Part shown: positions 22,225-34,872 of the stretch, one piece after another
Layout of the letters: each line of letters opens with the position of its first letter
Position numbering within the stretch: position 1 is the first letter of the stretch
Source of the DNA: Gnetum montanum
Taxonomy: Eukaryota; Streptophyta; Gnetopsida; Gnetales; Gnetaceae
DNA length: 60,000 nt
Assembly: GCA_015680685.1 (NCBI GenBank)
Contig: MNCI01011521.1
Span: forward strand, 94,023 to 154,022
Reading direction: 5' to 3'
The notes under the pieces: generated by a model
What the model was told of the DNA's origin: nothing
The model's input: only the letters and a program-made list of their open reading frames with translations
Database searches by the model: none
Translations under genes and position numbers: made by a program

Positions 22225-24211
22225 ATGTTGTTAGAAACACAATGAATTCTTAAAGTTTTGCATTTTACGTTGCAGAACCAAGATCCCATTTCAAAATGTT
22301 GTTGCCCATGAACAATAACTATCACTTGTTGGGAAAAACATTTCCTTGCAAACTAAAATGTTTTTAACACATTTCATTTCCTTTGATTTTACTTTTTAAT
22401 TTTATGGTTTCAAAGATAAGAAAGGATATGATGTTTTATTCTCAACTACTGCATCTATCATAAATTAAATGTAGGTCTATCATGAATTAAATGTATGTTT
22501 GTAGTGAATTGAATGTGTGAAACAACAAACATGAAGGGAAAAAATTTAGGGCCACTTCTATGGTGAGGATGGTAATAAGCAACACATTCAGGTGAAGCAT
22601 TTCAGACCTAGGTTGTGAGCACTACTATTGCTATCACTTCTACATCACTCTTCATGGCCACAAATTGTTCGTTAACTTTATGTGGTAAGTTATTACCTCT
22701 GCAACAACCACTCCTCTTACCTCTTCAAAATTGACCAAACCACAGATTCAGGGACCATTTTTGTACATTATCTCTTCATTGGTATTTCTTTTACTAAGAT
22801 TCTTTTCTTTGAGTCAGACTTTCTTATTACAGTAAAGTTCAATCATTGCATTTCATATTATGTAGAATATCACTATCTCATTCTCAAAGTCCATCTCTTC
22901 AAGAGAAAAGTTAATATAAGAAGCTTGTCTTTGGCCTTACTCTATTGCCATTTCAAGGGGGCAACAAATCCTTCTATTCGTAGATCTAATCTTAGATATT
23001 ACCTTATGCTTATTTATCTAGATGAAAGAGCATCGACAGAGTCCTACACTATTTTTAGCTCATCTTTGAGGATTTTATTTGATTGTTAACATGTACTGTT
23101 GAATCTACATTTATTAATTGGTCTGAGTGATATTTATAATGAAAGATTTTTTAAAATTGGGCTTCGAATAATCTTTTTTTGTTTTTATCTTTTGGATGGA
23201 ATTCTTTCATACATCATCTACCAAAAAGCATGATTGTAGCAATTGTTTAATGTAACTATTCTTTCTTAGCCTTACATTCATGTTCTACTTATCATTTGTT
23301 TTACCTTGTAAGGGACTTGTGAAATTTCTCAATAATTTCCCTTATAAGTAGAACCTTCTAAATTGCTAGTAGTCACTTCACTGATCTTTTTATTCTACAT
23401 AACACATTTTGGTGCTATGGCAAGTCAGAATTGCAAATTGTTGTTTTTATAGGTGTAGTGTTTTTCCATATGCTAGTTTTTTATAAATATTTCATGATAT
23501 ATTTTCAAGTGAGAAAAGTTATTTGCATTCATCTAAATATGATTAAGGGTGATAACAATTCAAGTGTTGTGTTTGAATCACAAATATAAGTATTATGAAT
23601 TTATATGTATATATGTCAAAATGTTAAATTGATCAAAGGCATAGATATGTCTAGTAGTGTCTAAGCATCTAAGGAAATTGGAGTTTAACATGGTGTAATA
23701 TTGCCAAAAGAAATAATTTCATAAAGTTGAAATTATTGGCTAAAGTTAATTCCCATGTATAGTTTGAGTTTTAAAATCATTAGATAAAGTTTGCACATCG
23801 GCTAGCTTAATAAGAATGGGCTTCATGTTTCAAGATCTTCATTATCTTTACTTTTCAATGAGGCGTCAATTTTAGTGGCTATTATTCTTTTAAAAAGAAT
23901 GGGCATAATACTTTAATTTATTGTCTGATCCATAATTGCACCCCTCATTGGCTTCACCTATTCCTCTATTTTGAGAATTTAGGATCCCTCCCAATCCTAT
24001 TTTTAGTTCAATAGGTATTGAATACGCCTCATTCCTACCTAAGTGCCATCTCAGGATGCAAATGTGGTTCAAACTTAGTCCAAGCTCTTGTTTGGTTGAG
24101 TGAATTTGTGGACTGTTTGGTTGAGTGAATTTGTGAAGTAATAATTTAGGATCCCTCCCAACCCTGTTTTTAGGATACATTTTTGTTTTATGGTTTATTT
24201 TAATCTTCTTT
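22225..24211. other. No recognisable gene
   Basis: AT-rich sequence between element A and the hAT-type gene. A 135-codon + strand frame at 22682-23089 has no motif I recognise and biased, membrane-like composition. A minus-strand frame at 23890-24180 contains a short local repeat. Part of this could be upstream sequence of the transposase gene. Confidence 0.4.
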
Positions 24212-25826
24212 ATGAATAATATTCTGAATTTTTATAATAGGCCTATAAGATCAATGTCATTTGAAGAAGATTTACTTTCTGAAGAGCAAGAAGGACATGG
24301 AGAAAAATCAGAATATCAATTATTAAAAAGAGATTTTCAAAAAAAGCTATGGACTATAGTAAATGTTAAAGGGAAATATTCTGGAGGTAAGTATAGTCGC
24401 TCAGGAAGCAAATCATGGATTTGTCCTTACTACAACATAAATAGTAGTTCTGTTGTGCATGTTAGATATCACTTGGAATTGGGAAGAAAGAGTAAATTCT
24501 GGTGTGTAAAAGAATACCAAAGTCTGAAAAAGAAGATCTCATTAAGTAATTCAAACATTTTGATACCATGTCCACCACCAAGAGTTCAAATGCACATACA
24601 AATGTTAGTAATTCAATGTCAAATAATAATTTAGAAAAAATATTTGATTCTTCAAGTAGAAAAAATGTGGATGTAGCTATAGCAAGACTTTTCTATGCAT
24701 GTGGCAAGCCTTTAACATTGCTAGGTATCCTTATTTTAAACAAGCCATACAGATGATAAATTTTGCTTCAAAAGGGTATCTTCCACCTTATTATGAAAAT
24801 ATTAGAACAACACTTTTAACTGAAGAAAAAGCTCAAGTTGAGGCAAATTTAAGAGGCATAAAGGATAGTTAGTCTATTATAGGTGTTTCTATTTTATTAG
24901 ATGGGTGGACAAATATTACCAACAAACCACTTGTTAATATCCTTGCATCATCTACAAAAGATGTTATTTTTATCAAGTCATATGACACTTCTAGAAATGT
25001 TAAAAATGTCGTTTATCTAATGGGATTATTTTGTAAGGCTATAAATACAATAGGAAGAGATAATATTGTGCAAATTATGACAGATAGTGTTTTAAATAAT
25101 GTGTTGGCAGGAGAGATGATAAAGGATGAATATTCAAATATCTTTTGGACTCCTTATGCAACACATTACTTGAATCTGTTATTAAAAGATATTCATGCTA
25201 GTGTTGATTGGATATCTAAAGTTGTAGCAAATGGTACAAAAATTCAATAATTTATCACTAATCATTCATTGTCACAAGCCATCTATTGAAAGTACTCCTC
25301 TTTACAATTACTGAAATATGCAAAAACTAGGTTTGCCTCACAATTTATTATGATTCAACATCTTTTTAAAGTGAAACAATCTCTTAAGGAAATGGTAACT
25401 TTAGTAGAGTGGGAAAGGTGAAAAATTTCTAGTGTTAATTCAAGTTTATGTGAAGAAATTGTTGATCTTATTGCTGGAGGTAGGGAAAATTATTTTGGAA
25501 ACAAGTTGAAGCTTTTTTTAAAAAAATTTATCCTATCTATAAGGTTTTGAGACTTTGTGATAGTAATTCCTAATCCATGAATTTTTTATTTTTTTTTTGA
25601 AAAAATAGATTAAATGAGAGAATCATTGTTTCAAATTTTACAAAATAATTCATTTTTTTATCAACATACAAAGGATTTAGTATGGAAACGTAGTGAAAGG
25701 AGATAGAGGATGCTTCATTCTCCCCTTCATTCTATTAGGTTTTTTCTTAATCCAAAATGGCTTCATAAAAGGCCATGAATAGATGAGAAAGTTAAGAAAG
25801 GTTGAAAAACTTATATTGATAGATGT
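24212..25826 (+). pseudogene. hAT-type transposase (DUF659), 5' part
   Basis: The front portion of a hAT-superfamily transposase gene, or a domesticated relative. A BED-type zinc-finger remnant is at about 24400-24530: WICPYYN, then VVHVRYHLELGRKSKFWC. The second zinc cysteine is Tyr (CPYY rather than CPYC). After a frameshift near 24560, the DUF659 core reads ISLLDGWT-like SILLDGWTNITNKPLVNIL, then DNIVQIMTDSVLNN and IFWTPYATHYLNLLLKDI. These give both DUF659 aspartates (DGWT, TDS). A degraded middle follows (RFASQFIMIQ). Stops are present. The gene is cut at the GATGT duplication by element 2 and resumes at 35882. Confidence 0.85.
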
Positions 25827-26791
25827 TGATGAGAGTGGTTACTCTAGTAGTTACTCTAATTATTAGAGTAGTTACTCTTGCGGTTACTCTAGCAGTTATT
25901 CTCATTATTAGATTGGTTACTCTAGCGGTTATTTTAGTAGTTATTTTAATTATTAGAGTAGATACTCTAGCGGTTACTTTAGTAGCTATTCTAATTATTA
26001 GAGTGGTTACTCTAATTATTAGAGTAGTTACTCCTAAGTCTATAAATATAGTACTGAAGCGCATAATTGGGATGAAGTCTTTTCTTATAGTCTGTTTGAA
26101 AGTTAGAGTATTTTCCAAGTGCCTACAACACGAGGTCTAAGTGTGGACGGATCTTTATTCAAGCATTGACGTACTTGAGCACACCATTGTGTTGGCAATA
26201 AAGATGAGCTCTTTGATTCGTCCTTGTAGCACTTGAGATTTGTTTTCTTACGTATTTCTTTTATTTTATTTTCTTATGCATTTATTTTATTTTATTTTAT
26301 TTTATGCACTTTACATTTATGTTATTAGCACATCAATTCATTTTGATTAATTAAGAAAATCATTAAATTGCACAAGCATGACCACCTTGGGCATGCATGT
26401 AATGCTTGGTAACCCAGTAACGATTAGCATTTGGTAATCCCAGTAGTGTTGTACTAGTTCAAGATGTGTACAACAAGTGGGAACAGATGCTGGTGTTAAG
26501 ATTAGTTAGAACTTAGTTAATGAGTAGTTAAGTTAAATTAGTCACTTAGTTACCTCTCTCCTTCCCTACTAGCGTAGCACATAAAAACATACAAGCTATA
26601 AAAATCATATGCCTTAAGCCTACTTAACCATACAATCGTGACATATAGGTAAGCTTGGGAAGACAACGATCAACCAACTTGTCCTTATTCCACAAGGGCG
26701 CATAAGCACTTAGTCCTTGGAATTCGATCGAATCGTGCGTTAAACGCTGATATTTGTATGCTTGAGCATAGCGGTACCTCGCCACTCATCA
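25827..26791 (+). repeat. 5' LTR of Athila element 2
   Basis: A 965-bp LTR matching 34873-35881. Palindromic repeats occupy 25833-26033, and a TATA box TATAAATA is at 26041-26048. A TTTTA-rich tract lies at about 26256-26307. It ends CCACTCATCA beside the primer site. Confidence 0.92.
25833..26033. repeat. TTACTCTAATTATTAGAGTA-type palindromic array
   Basis: About ten imperfect units of roughly 21 bases, in which ACTCTAATTATTAGAGT is a perfect palindrome and AGAGTAGTTACTCT nearly one. It starts six bases into U3 and stops about 8 bases before the TATA box. Long open frames on both strands here are by-products of the repeat. Confidence 0.9.
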
Positions 26792-26792
26792 T

Positions 26793-26810
26793 TGGAGTCA
26801 TTGCCGAGAA
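26793..26810 (+). other. Primer binding site of element 2 (decayed)
   Basis: TGGAGTCATTGCCGAGAA begins two bases after the LTR. It matches the tRNA-Asp-type site TGGCGCCGTTGCCGGGGA, seen intact in element 4, at 13 of 18 positions. Confidence 0.7.
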
Positions 26811-27239
26811 CTTAGTTGTTTGTGCGCTAACTAGAACATAGGAAATCATTCACATCATTGGAACGAACCCTTAGGGTTGGTTGAGAAAATAATAAACAGG
26901 AATACATTACACACTAAACAAACAAGTATGTCTCCTTCTTCGTATGAAAGTGCCTCACTGCCTAGGTCTGAAACAGGAAATAGTCAGTAGTGTAATACAC
27001 ATGACATTGATCCACTAGTCCCTCAACAAGTTCAAGTGGTATATATTCATCATAATGAGTATATACCAGACTTCACCTTTATTCTTCATTAAGATAAACA
27101 ACTTTGTTGGTGAGATTTAAAAGGTAACATAGTGTTACCTCTCAATCGTTCAGTCCCGAGCATGCTTCTTTATGCTCTCACACGAATTGGCATGTTGCAC
27201 TTACATGCAAAATACGTTATGTAAGACCATGACTCAAGA

Positions 27240-29432
27240 GAATACCATCCCACAGAGGCACAACATCAAAGGGACTTGCAACAAGAGAGACATCATAAGT
27301 CTTTGAAGGGTAAGTGGTCCCAGGATGCCCCACATGTCTTAAGCAAAAATGAGGGTGGTGAACCTACCTCAAGCAGTCACCCACACAACAATGTTCCTCC
27401 CCTTGACTTTGGACACGAGGTTGTGTATCAGGACCTTCATTCCACTATTCATAACCTAGGATCTGCTGCCCATAGGCACAAAGGATCTGAAAAAGGGACA
27501 CAAACTCATGACAAAGGTGGATATTCTGATCGCAATTGTGATCGAGGCTGAGACCGTAGAAGAAGAGGTAGCAGACACCATCATGGTGATAGTTTTCCTT
27601 CTTCTTCACCTTCATCATCTCCTTTACCCTCTCCTTCAATATTTGAACACAATCATAAAGAAAAAGACCATGGGGATAGAGGTAGGCAAAGTGGAAGTCA
27701 TAGACAAAATAGCTAGGAAAGGGGACAAGGGCACTCTAGAGAGTCACAACATGGAAGAAGGGAGAGTAGGGAACAACGTAGGCATCATAGACACCATGGA
27801 TGAGATGATCATAATGAACCCCTACTCACTACTTGAAGTATGTTAGACATAACTGAGGTTGTTAAAATTCCAACAAGGCACCAAAACGATAGTAGGATCA
27901 AAAGATTATATATGAACAATATCCCACGATTTGAAGGGGGATACGACGCTGATCCTCAGAATCACTTACAAGCATTCCATGATGTGTGTGCCTTACAAAA
28001 CATAGAGAACGAATGGAAAAAACTTAAGTTGTTCCCACTAACATTAGTTAAAGAAGCATAAAGCTAGTATTGGTCCTTAGAACCGAAATCCATTCGTAGG
28101 TGGAGTACTATGTTAGAACTATTTAATGACAAGTACCAAACGTACTCCCAAGTTTCTAGCTTGCGAAAGTAAATCCAAGGCTGGAAATGAGGAAATGAAC
28201 CCTTGGATGCTACCATGGGCCAATACTATGCACTATTACATCATTGTCCTAGCCATGATTATTTGCAAAGGGATCAATTATGCCATCTCATGGATGGGCT
28301 TAGGCATGAAATGAGAAGAACCCTTAGGACTTATGCCCAAGGGAGACTATCCAAGCTTAGGTCCCATCAAATTCAAAGACTATTGGAGCAAGTTGCTAAG
28401 GAAGAAAGTGAGCTATGGAAGAGAGAAAGTGCAGAAGAGTATAACCAAGATCCTTCCCTTCAAAAGAGGGGAGTAAAATTTTGCGAGGATGAAGAAGAGT
28501 TACCACTCGAAGAGATGGTGAATAGGAAAACTTTGCCTATCCAAAAGATGAAATCAGAAGTTTCAGCAAAAGTAGACCAAATGTGGGATTCCCTAGACAA
28601 TAGATTTCAAACTGTTCTTAAAATAGTAGAGGAATCTAGAGAGCAAGGTAGTGAGAAAAGCAAAAAGAAAGAGGCTGAACATACATGTAGCAAAGGTAAT
28701 GGAAAATTTGCCATCATTGAAGAGGTTGTGGATTTGAAAACAGACTATGATAGTGGATGTGAGATATGTCAATATGACCATCCTAAGGGATGTTTCCCTG
28801 TAATCTCACATCTGTAGGGGTCTGGGATGTACGCACTCAACCCACAATTAAACAAAAGGAAAACACCTCAAAGGTTATCTTATCCTCAAGGTAACCCAAG
28901 GCAGTTCCACCAACCCTTAACATATTATCCCAATGGAACTCAACCACAACCGATTGAGCAATATCAACAGTGGTAGCACCCATAATCATGGGGAATGCCA
29001 CCACCAAGGCAATAGTATCCTTATCAGCAACTTGACCCTTATGGATATTACGTGCAGCAGCCAATCTCCCCATGTGACTCTACTGGTCACATCACTCATC
29101 AACCTCACTACCAAACCTGTGAGTATTATGGGACTCCCTCTTATAGAGGCAATATTCCATAAGCATATCATCCTTCTTATCCAACCACATCTCTTCCACC
29201 AATAGCTCCACTACCACCTTCTCCTGCGATGCAAGGTGAAATCCCTACCCAACCGCAGCAATGTAATGCCACAAGGGCTATTAACTCTCAACCTACTATT
29301 GGTTCCAACAACCACATGAATAAAAGACCTTTCTTTAGAACCAACAATCCAACCAAGCCCTTTCAATCACAAGCAGCTAATTCCTTAGATACCTTAGTAT
29401 CAATCAAAACTTCGAAGCCCCCTTCAACCTAA
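27240..29432 (+). pseudogene. gag: Athila gag pseudogene (element 2)
   Basis: The capsid gene of element 2, about 730 codons in one register with roughly a dozen stops. An Arg/His/Ser-rich N-terminus (27500-27800, visible as RRRRGSRHHH) precedes the capsid core. In the core are MNNIPRFEGGYDADPQNHLQ, NEWKKLKLFPLTLV, then RWSTMLELFNDKYQTYSQV and YYALLHHCPSHDY. A Glu/Lys-rich helical segment follows to about 28700. A zinc-knuckle-like CEICQYDHPKGCFPV is at about 28760-28800, with cysteine and histidine spacing unlike the standard CCHC. The tail is Pro/Gln/Tyr-rich and ends KPPST. No in-frame ATG is seen at the start. The core closely resembles the gags of elements 3 and 4. Confidence 0.82.
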
Positions 29433-29444
29433 TCACCACACTCA

Positions 29445-29816
29445 ATGCATACGATCATGCTAACACATGATGTCACTGATTGGATCAAAGCTGGCCACCT
29501 TCCCAGAAAATTATCTAATCTTGGAAGTCCTCTGATATACTTACAAATTGCTGGAAATGCACCATACAAGGCTCTTTTGGATTCAGGTTTCGATGTCAAC
29601 TTGATTTCTGAAGAAATGTACAAGGCCTGGAACCTACCTCCATTGAAAAAGAGCAACATCCGTCTCAAGTTGGCCGACCAGTCCATCATTGTTCCATTGG
29701 AACTTGTGGAAGACATTGTTACCACTATTTGTGGGTGGTTGTACTTAGCTAACTTCCTAGTAATTCAGGTAAACAACAATAAGGGGGACTTCCCAATCAT
29801 AATGGAAAGAGCATGA
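29445..29816 (+). pseudogene. pol: Athila aspartic protease
   Basis: The open frame encodes a retropepsin-like domain. YKALLDSGFDVNLIS is the active-site loop, written DSG with Phe after it where DSGSxVN is usual, and IRLKLADQSIIVPLELVEDI is the following flap-side stretch. The typical LGRPFL end strand is disturbed (ITMERA-like, followed by a stop). It would mature Gag-Pol. It belongs to the same frame as the RT downstream, with a frameshifted linker between. Confidence 0.8.
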
Positions 29817-30066
29817 CTAAGCACCATTGACGCATGCCTAGGAATCCATGATCTTTTCCTAGAAATATCAAAGGAAAATACATTCAGAAAGATCAAGAAG
29901 AAGAAAGTTTTGTGCATCGCATATAGTGACACAAGTTGAAATTGCATGCAAAGGTCATGGTTTTTGCAAAGTTTAGCATTGCCTACATGCAATCAGTTTG
30001 CACAAGTAATTAACATACAAAGATGCCTGTATGTAGCAGCCACACGATAGGAAGACACCCCAGTGG

Positions 30067-31260
30067 TTGACAACTAATCAAGAAAGCAATTCACTCATAT
30101 GCATGGAATCTACTGAGGGTTTGACTTGTGGTTACATCGATAGCATAGATGCATTAGAGCAAGTCCATTGCCAACTTCCAAGTCTTATCCTTGGAAATAA
30201 ACACTGGGAGAAGTTGGAAATCCCTATGAAATTTAAGCAAGAGCCCCTCAAGCTGAAACCATTACCCACTGCTATGGAATACACATTTCTTAAAAATGGA
30301 AAATCGGTAATTATCAATGCTAAGCTTGCTCCTCAACAGAAAGAAGAACTACTAAGGTAATAAATAAATGGTCGGAAGCCTTAGCTTAATCATATCCTAA
30401 ATTAACTAGAATAGATCCTAGGATATGCCAACATAGAATTTACACTGACCCCTCCATGAAGCCGCGAAGACAACCGCAGAGGCAATTGAACCCTAAGCTG
30501 AAGCAAGTAGTTAAGGAAGAAATCAAATAGCTTCTCAAGGTTGGGTTCATATACCCCATTGCTGATAGTGAATGGGTTAGCCCCTTAGTTATTGTGACTA
30601 AAATGGAAGGCAAATGGAGGGTGTGCATAGATTTCAGGCTGCTAAATATGGCAATATTCAAAGATCACTTTCCATTGCTATTTGTCGACCAAGTCTTAGA
30701 CACCATCGCAGGGCATCGCTATTATAGTTTTCTGGATGGATATAGTCAATATAACCAAATACAAATAGCCCCAAAAGACCAAGCCAAGACTACATTCACC
30801 AATCCATGGAGAACTTTCGCATACAAATAGGTATCTTTTGGCTTGTGCAATGCCCCTGCAACATTTCAATGACTAGTTCTAAGCATATTCCAATAGTAGA
30901 TAGGGAATGGCATGGAGGTCTTTATGGACAACTTCTCCACTTATGGAGAAAAATTTGATCATGCCTTGGACTGGTTGGAGCAAGTGTTAAAAGGATGTGT
31001 AGAAACCAATTTGAGCCTCAACTAGCAGAAAAGCCATTTGATGGTCCAATAAGGCATAGTACTAGGGCATAAAATATCACACACAGGAATAGAGGTAGAC
31101 CTCAAGAAAATCAAAATTATCCAAGGAATTACCCATCAACTAGAAACTATCAAAGATATTCAGTCATTCCTTGGACATACTGGCTACTATAGGAGATTTA
31201 TTGAGAACTTTTCAAAAGTTGCCAAACCATTGGCAAAATTAATGAAAAAGGACATACCTT
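30067..31260 (+). pseudogene. pol: Athila reverse transcriptase
   Basis: The linker (LKLKPLPTAMEYTFLKNGK, in another frame) precedes the RT proper, which starts at about 30370. Motifs in order are LLKVGFIYPIADSEWVSPLV, WRVCIDFRLLN, YYSFLDGYSQYNQI and VSFGLCNAPATFQ. The catalytic site is EVFMDNFSTYG at about 30920-30950, where the family has FMDDF, so the second catalytic aspartate is Asn. GIVLGHKIS and SFLGHTGYYRRFIENFS follow, the usual Ty3 connection. Several TAG and TGA stops sit at positions where relatives have Trp, Gln or Arg. The enzyme cannot be active as written. Confidence 0.88.
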
Positions 31261-31269
31261 TTGAGTGGA

Positions 31270-31745
31270 CTAGGGAATGTGAATTAGCTTTCCAAACTCT
31301 AAAATAGAAGCTAGTAGAAACACCCATTCTACAAGCTCCTGACTAGTCCAAACCATTTCATATCATGACTGACATGTCCAACTATGCTTTAGGAGTTGTA
31401 CTTACATAGTTAGATGACCAGAAGTGTCCTTATTACATCCACTATGCAAGTAGAAGTATTACTAGTGCACAACTTAACTACACTACCATAGAGAAAAAAT
31501 TAATGATTGTAGTGTTTGCACTAGAAAAGTTTAGACACTATGTAATGGGATATAAAGTATATATACATACAAATCATAGTGCAATTTCTTTCCTCATGAA
31601 TAAGCCAATGGTAAGCCCTCATATCATACGATGGCTTGTAATCTTCCAAGAGTTTGATTTAATGATGATCGATCGCAAAGGCACCGAGAATGTAGTTGTT
31701 GATCATTTATCTCAATTGCGATGGGACAACAAAGAGGATGAGTAT
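31270..31745 (+). pseudogene. pol: Athila RNase H
   Basis: The domain continues the RT frame: KPFHIMTDMSNYALGVVL (first Asp), YYIHYASRSITSAQLNYTT, EKKLMIVVFALEKFRHYVMG (Glu) and IHTNHSAISFLM, where the usual second Asp (TDH) is Asn (TNH). The end is DRKGTENVVVDHLSQL, with the last Asp kept in VDHLS. Stops interrupt it twice near 31305 and 31345. Confidence 0.85.
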
Positions 31746-31879
31746 CCAATTTTTGATCATTTTCCTAATGAATTCCTCTTTGCTGGTGTAGTGAATAATC
31801 AATCACCCACAGAGAAAAATTGGTACAGTAGCATTCTTACCTATTTCCTCACCCAACAAACACCACAAGACTTAAACCT

Positions 31880-32950
31880 TAAGAAGAAACAACAATTTCT
31901 TCACCGAGCCAAGTACTTTATGGAGATCAATGGGCAACTTTACAAAGTGTGTCCTGATGGCTTGGTTCAATGGTGTGTTCCTGATATAGATCAACTATGA
32001 GTTCTCCAAGATCATCATGAGGGTCCTTGTGGCGATCATTACACTAGGAGACAAATGGCCATCAAGATCCTGCTTGTAAGATATTATTGGCCTACATTAT
32101 TTCGAGATGCCCATCATTTTGTCCAATCTTGTGAGTGTTGTCAATGTGATGGGGGAATGACTGCTAGAATGGAGGGTCTACAATAATGGATTCAATCATT
32201 AGAACCCTTTGACATTTGGGGAATTGATTTTATGGGGCCAATTACACCAATGTCCAATGTAAAAGCTTATATTATTGCTGTTTTTGATTACCTAACAAAA
32301 TGGGCCAAAGCAGTTGTTGTTAAAGNNNNNNNNNNNNNNNNNNNNNNNNNNNNNNNNNNNNNNNNNNNNNNNNNNNNNNNNNNNNNNNNNNNNNNNNNNN
32401 NNNNNNNNNNNNNNNNNNNNNNNNNNNNNNNNNNNNNNNNNNNNNNNNNNNNNNNNNNNNNNNNNNNNNNNNNNNNNNNNNNNNNNNNNNNNNNNNNNNN
32501 NNNNNNNNNNNNNNNNNNNNNNNNNNNNNNNNNNNNNNNNNNNNNTTAACTTGCTAGATGAAAATTGATTAGTTGCCCTATCATCTAACGAATTACACAA
32601 GGCCTTCAATAAACAATGTCATGACCTAAGAATTAGAAAAGTTAAATATCAGCCAGGAGATAAGGTTCTGTACTGGAATCCCACACATGTGCCACAATGT
32701 ACTAAATTTCAAACACTGTGGAAAGGACCTTATATTATTTATGCAACTTTTCCTTCAGGGTCCATGACAATATACAAACTTGAGAGCCCGGATAAGAAAA
32801 TTTTGGTCAATGTGCAACAAACCAAACCTCTCCAAGAGCTTAGGACAACCAATACACATGCTACCTCTCTTAATGGACAACCCTTCTCACTATTCTGGAT
32901 CTCCTTCTTCCAACTTAGTCGTGGGGGAGATGGCCACCTATGCTAACTGT
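31880..32950 (+). pseudogene. pol: Athila integrase (with assembly gap)
   Basis: The zinc-binding part reads HHEGPCGDHYTRRQMA, RYYWPTLFRDAHHFVQ, then SCECCQ (CxxC present). The core begins with FDIWGIDFMGPI (first catalytic Asp) and FDYLTKWAKAV, then is lost in the gap. After the gap, in another frame, come LRIRKVKYQPGDKVLYWN and FQTLWKGPYIIYATF, the C-terminal GP(F/Y)-type module, and a short tail. A stop near 32186 and a frame change across or after the gap are present. Confidence 0.85.
32326..32545. other. Assembly gap (220 N)
   Basis: A run of 220 undetermined bases within the integrase core. The remaining catalytic residues of this integrase, if present, lie here. Open frames that span the gap have no meaning across the N. 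Confidence 0.99.
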
Positions 32951-34860
32951 TCTAAGCTTCAGTTCTTTTTGAATTTCTGTTTTACACATTTTTTGTTTTA
33001 CACATTCTTTCAACTTTTCTTATTTTTGTTTTACACCATCATTCATGTTTTTACTGTTTCTTTGTTTGCTTAATTTACTTTTATTCATCATCTAATAAGT
33101 GCTCATGATGGTGGATTGAATTATATCATATTGATTGCTAATGTTTGGTTTTCACTTTTTAATTATGATGTTGATATTAAGGTATGGTTCTTTTGGTAAA
33201 ATAGGCAATGAGTCCACATCGTCCACTCATCCATACAACTCTATGGTCTCCTTTGGCTTCGAACTGTACAATCCCTTTTTTCTAAGTAAACTTATTAAAG
33301 AATTGGTGGTTGGGTATTTTTCAAACCAAGGAAAGACTCAAAGGATGAAAAGGGTGTGACTTCAAGGGGATTCGATGCATTGGTGCTAGCCATTCTCTTG
33401 AGTGCTTGGATGCTTTTTATTGGGTTTTCTATCATTCTTACATTGTTCAAATATAAGGAAGCTAAGTGAATAAAAATAAGTCTTTGAATGGTGTGGTTCT
33501 CATGCATAAACATAAAAAAAAAGAAAAAAAGGTGAGAATTCAAAGCACAACCCTTAGACATAATAAAGCAATATGGGCTACAAGCGCTGGTTATGGCATT
33601 GGAAAGACATGTTACTCATGCCTAAAGATTCCCTCTAACTAAGGTCCTTTCTCGCTTCCTGCTTCTCTATCTCACTCTCCTTGGGATGGTGGTCACTCTT
33701 TGTGGAAGCATCCTTGTTGCCTCAAGAGGATAGATTGGCCCAGTGTATTGATGTGAGGTCACTGAATGTGGCTGGTTTGAGTCTAGATTTTGGATGAGTT
33801 CTACTTAGTTATCTTAACCATGAAATACACAAGGGGCTTTACATAACCTTGTTCTTGGAATTCCATTCCATTCTCTCCTCTCCATCTTTCTTTCCATTTT
33901 CTACCTCATTGCCAATTTTATCATTAGTCAATTCTAGGTTGATGCATTTTCTTTCTTTAGGGAATTCTTGTGGATAAGTTTTTAAGTCTTGCTTCCAAAT
34001 AACATTCCTAGAACCTATGAACTCTTTGGTTTGTGGGTTTATTAGGGAATAAAGGGCATGAACCTGCTTTGGAGAGGGCCCACTAGCATTTCTTTTTGGT
34101 GAAATTGTTAACTTCTTTCTCTTAAACATTTCCTGCAGTCAATCATTTTTTGTTTCATTCCCATCCATAACATCCATTTTATTAGTGTTGTCGTTGATAT
34201 TTTTCATCTTTCTTGTTCCTCATGTTTTTCCATCTTATAGCTATCAAAGGTTCACTTTTTGTCGTGGGGGCCCTAGCACAAATTTTTCAATTTTTTCCCA
34301 TTTTACTAATTACCTAACCCCTACACCTTGGGTAGTTTCCAGTGATAAATCTCCAAACCAGTTTCTACCGTAACCACAACTCAACCAATGTGCTTCATAT
34401 CAAGCCAAGGTATCAACTGCATTGTGGATTATCTATCCTTGTTCATTTGTGACTGTGTTGTGTGTGTAGATGATGATCATACAAACAATGGACTAGGCTT
34501 GGAGGAGGCACTCAGAATGGATCGGAACTATAGCATTTACGAAAGGAGCAAGTTTGATAGCATGGCTATGGATAAACAATGGAAGGCACAATCTAGGCAT
34601 TGGTGGCAACATGCTTCATCTCCTTTCTCTCTCTCTCTCTCTCTCTTTTTCTCTTCAAGTTGTCAAATAAAGGCTTGGATGTCATTTATATACGAGTGTT
34701 CACCACAATGGTCATGAATACTAATGTTGTAATATGCTTATTGATTCGTTCACTAGGCATGTTGAGTCTATCATCCCATTCCACCGTCAGTTGTCAATTA
34801 GTCAATAATCCCATACCTTCCCAATATTTTGTAAGGAACTCAAGGATGAGTTTTCATTCA
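32951..34860 (+). other. 3' non-coding region of element 2
   Basis: About 1.9 kb between integrase end and polypurine tract, as long as the region where some Athila elements have an env-like ORF. I find no long frame or membrane-protein signature that I trust. A CT microsatellite is at about 34624-34650. Minus-strand frames at 33839-34129 look accidental. Confidence 0.55.
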
Positions 34861-34872
34861 ATTGTGGGGGTA
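34861..34872 (+). other. Polypurine tract of element 2
   Basis: ATTGTGGGGGTA directly precedes the 3' LTR start TGATGAG. The reverse complement in elements 3 and 4 is of the same type, ending in GGGGTA. Confidence 0.7.

Noticed and set aside
22682-23089. 135-codon plus-strand frame
   Set aside because: No domain, no neighbouring support, AT-rich composition; likely accidental.
25792-26140. Long open frames on both strands rich in TLIIRVT or VVTLAV repeats (also at 34802-35189 and 59372-59687)
   Set aside because: They are products of the palindromic LTR array, appear on both strands with the same period, and cross the LTR promoter. Not genes.
32232-32609. Open frames spanning the N run
   Set aside because: The frames are artificial across undetermined bases; only the flanking integrase text is meaningful.
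32951-34860. Possible env-like ORF in the 3' region of Athila element 2
   Set aside because: The location is right for such a gene, but no long frame, signal peptide or transmembrane pattern stands out.
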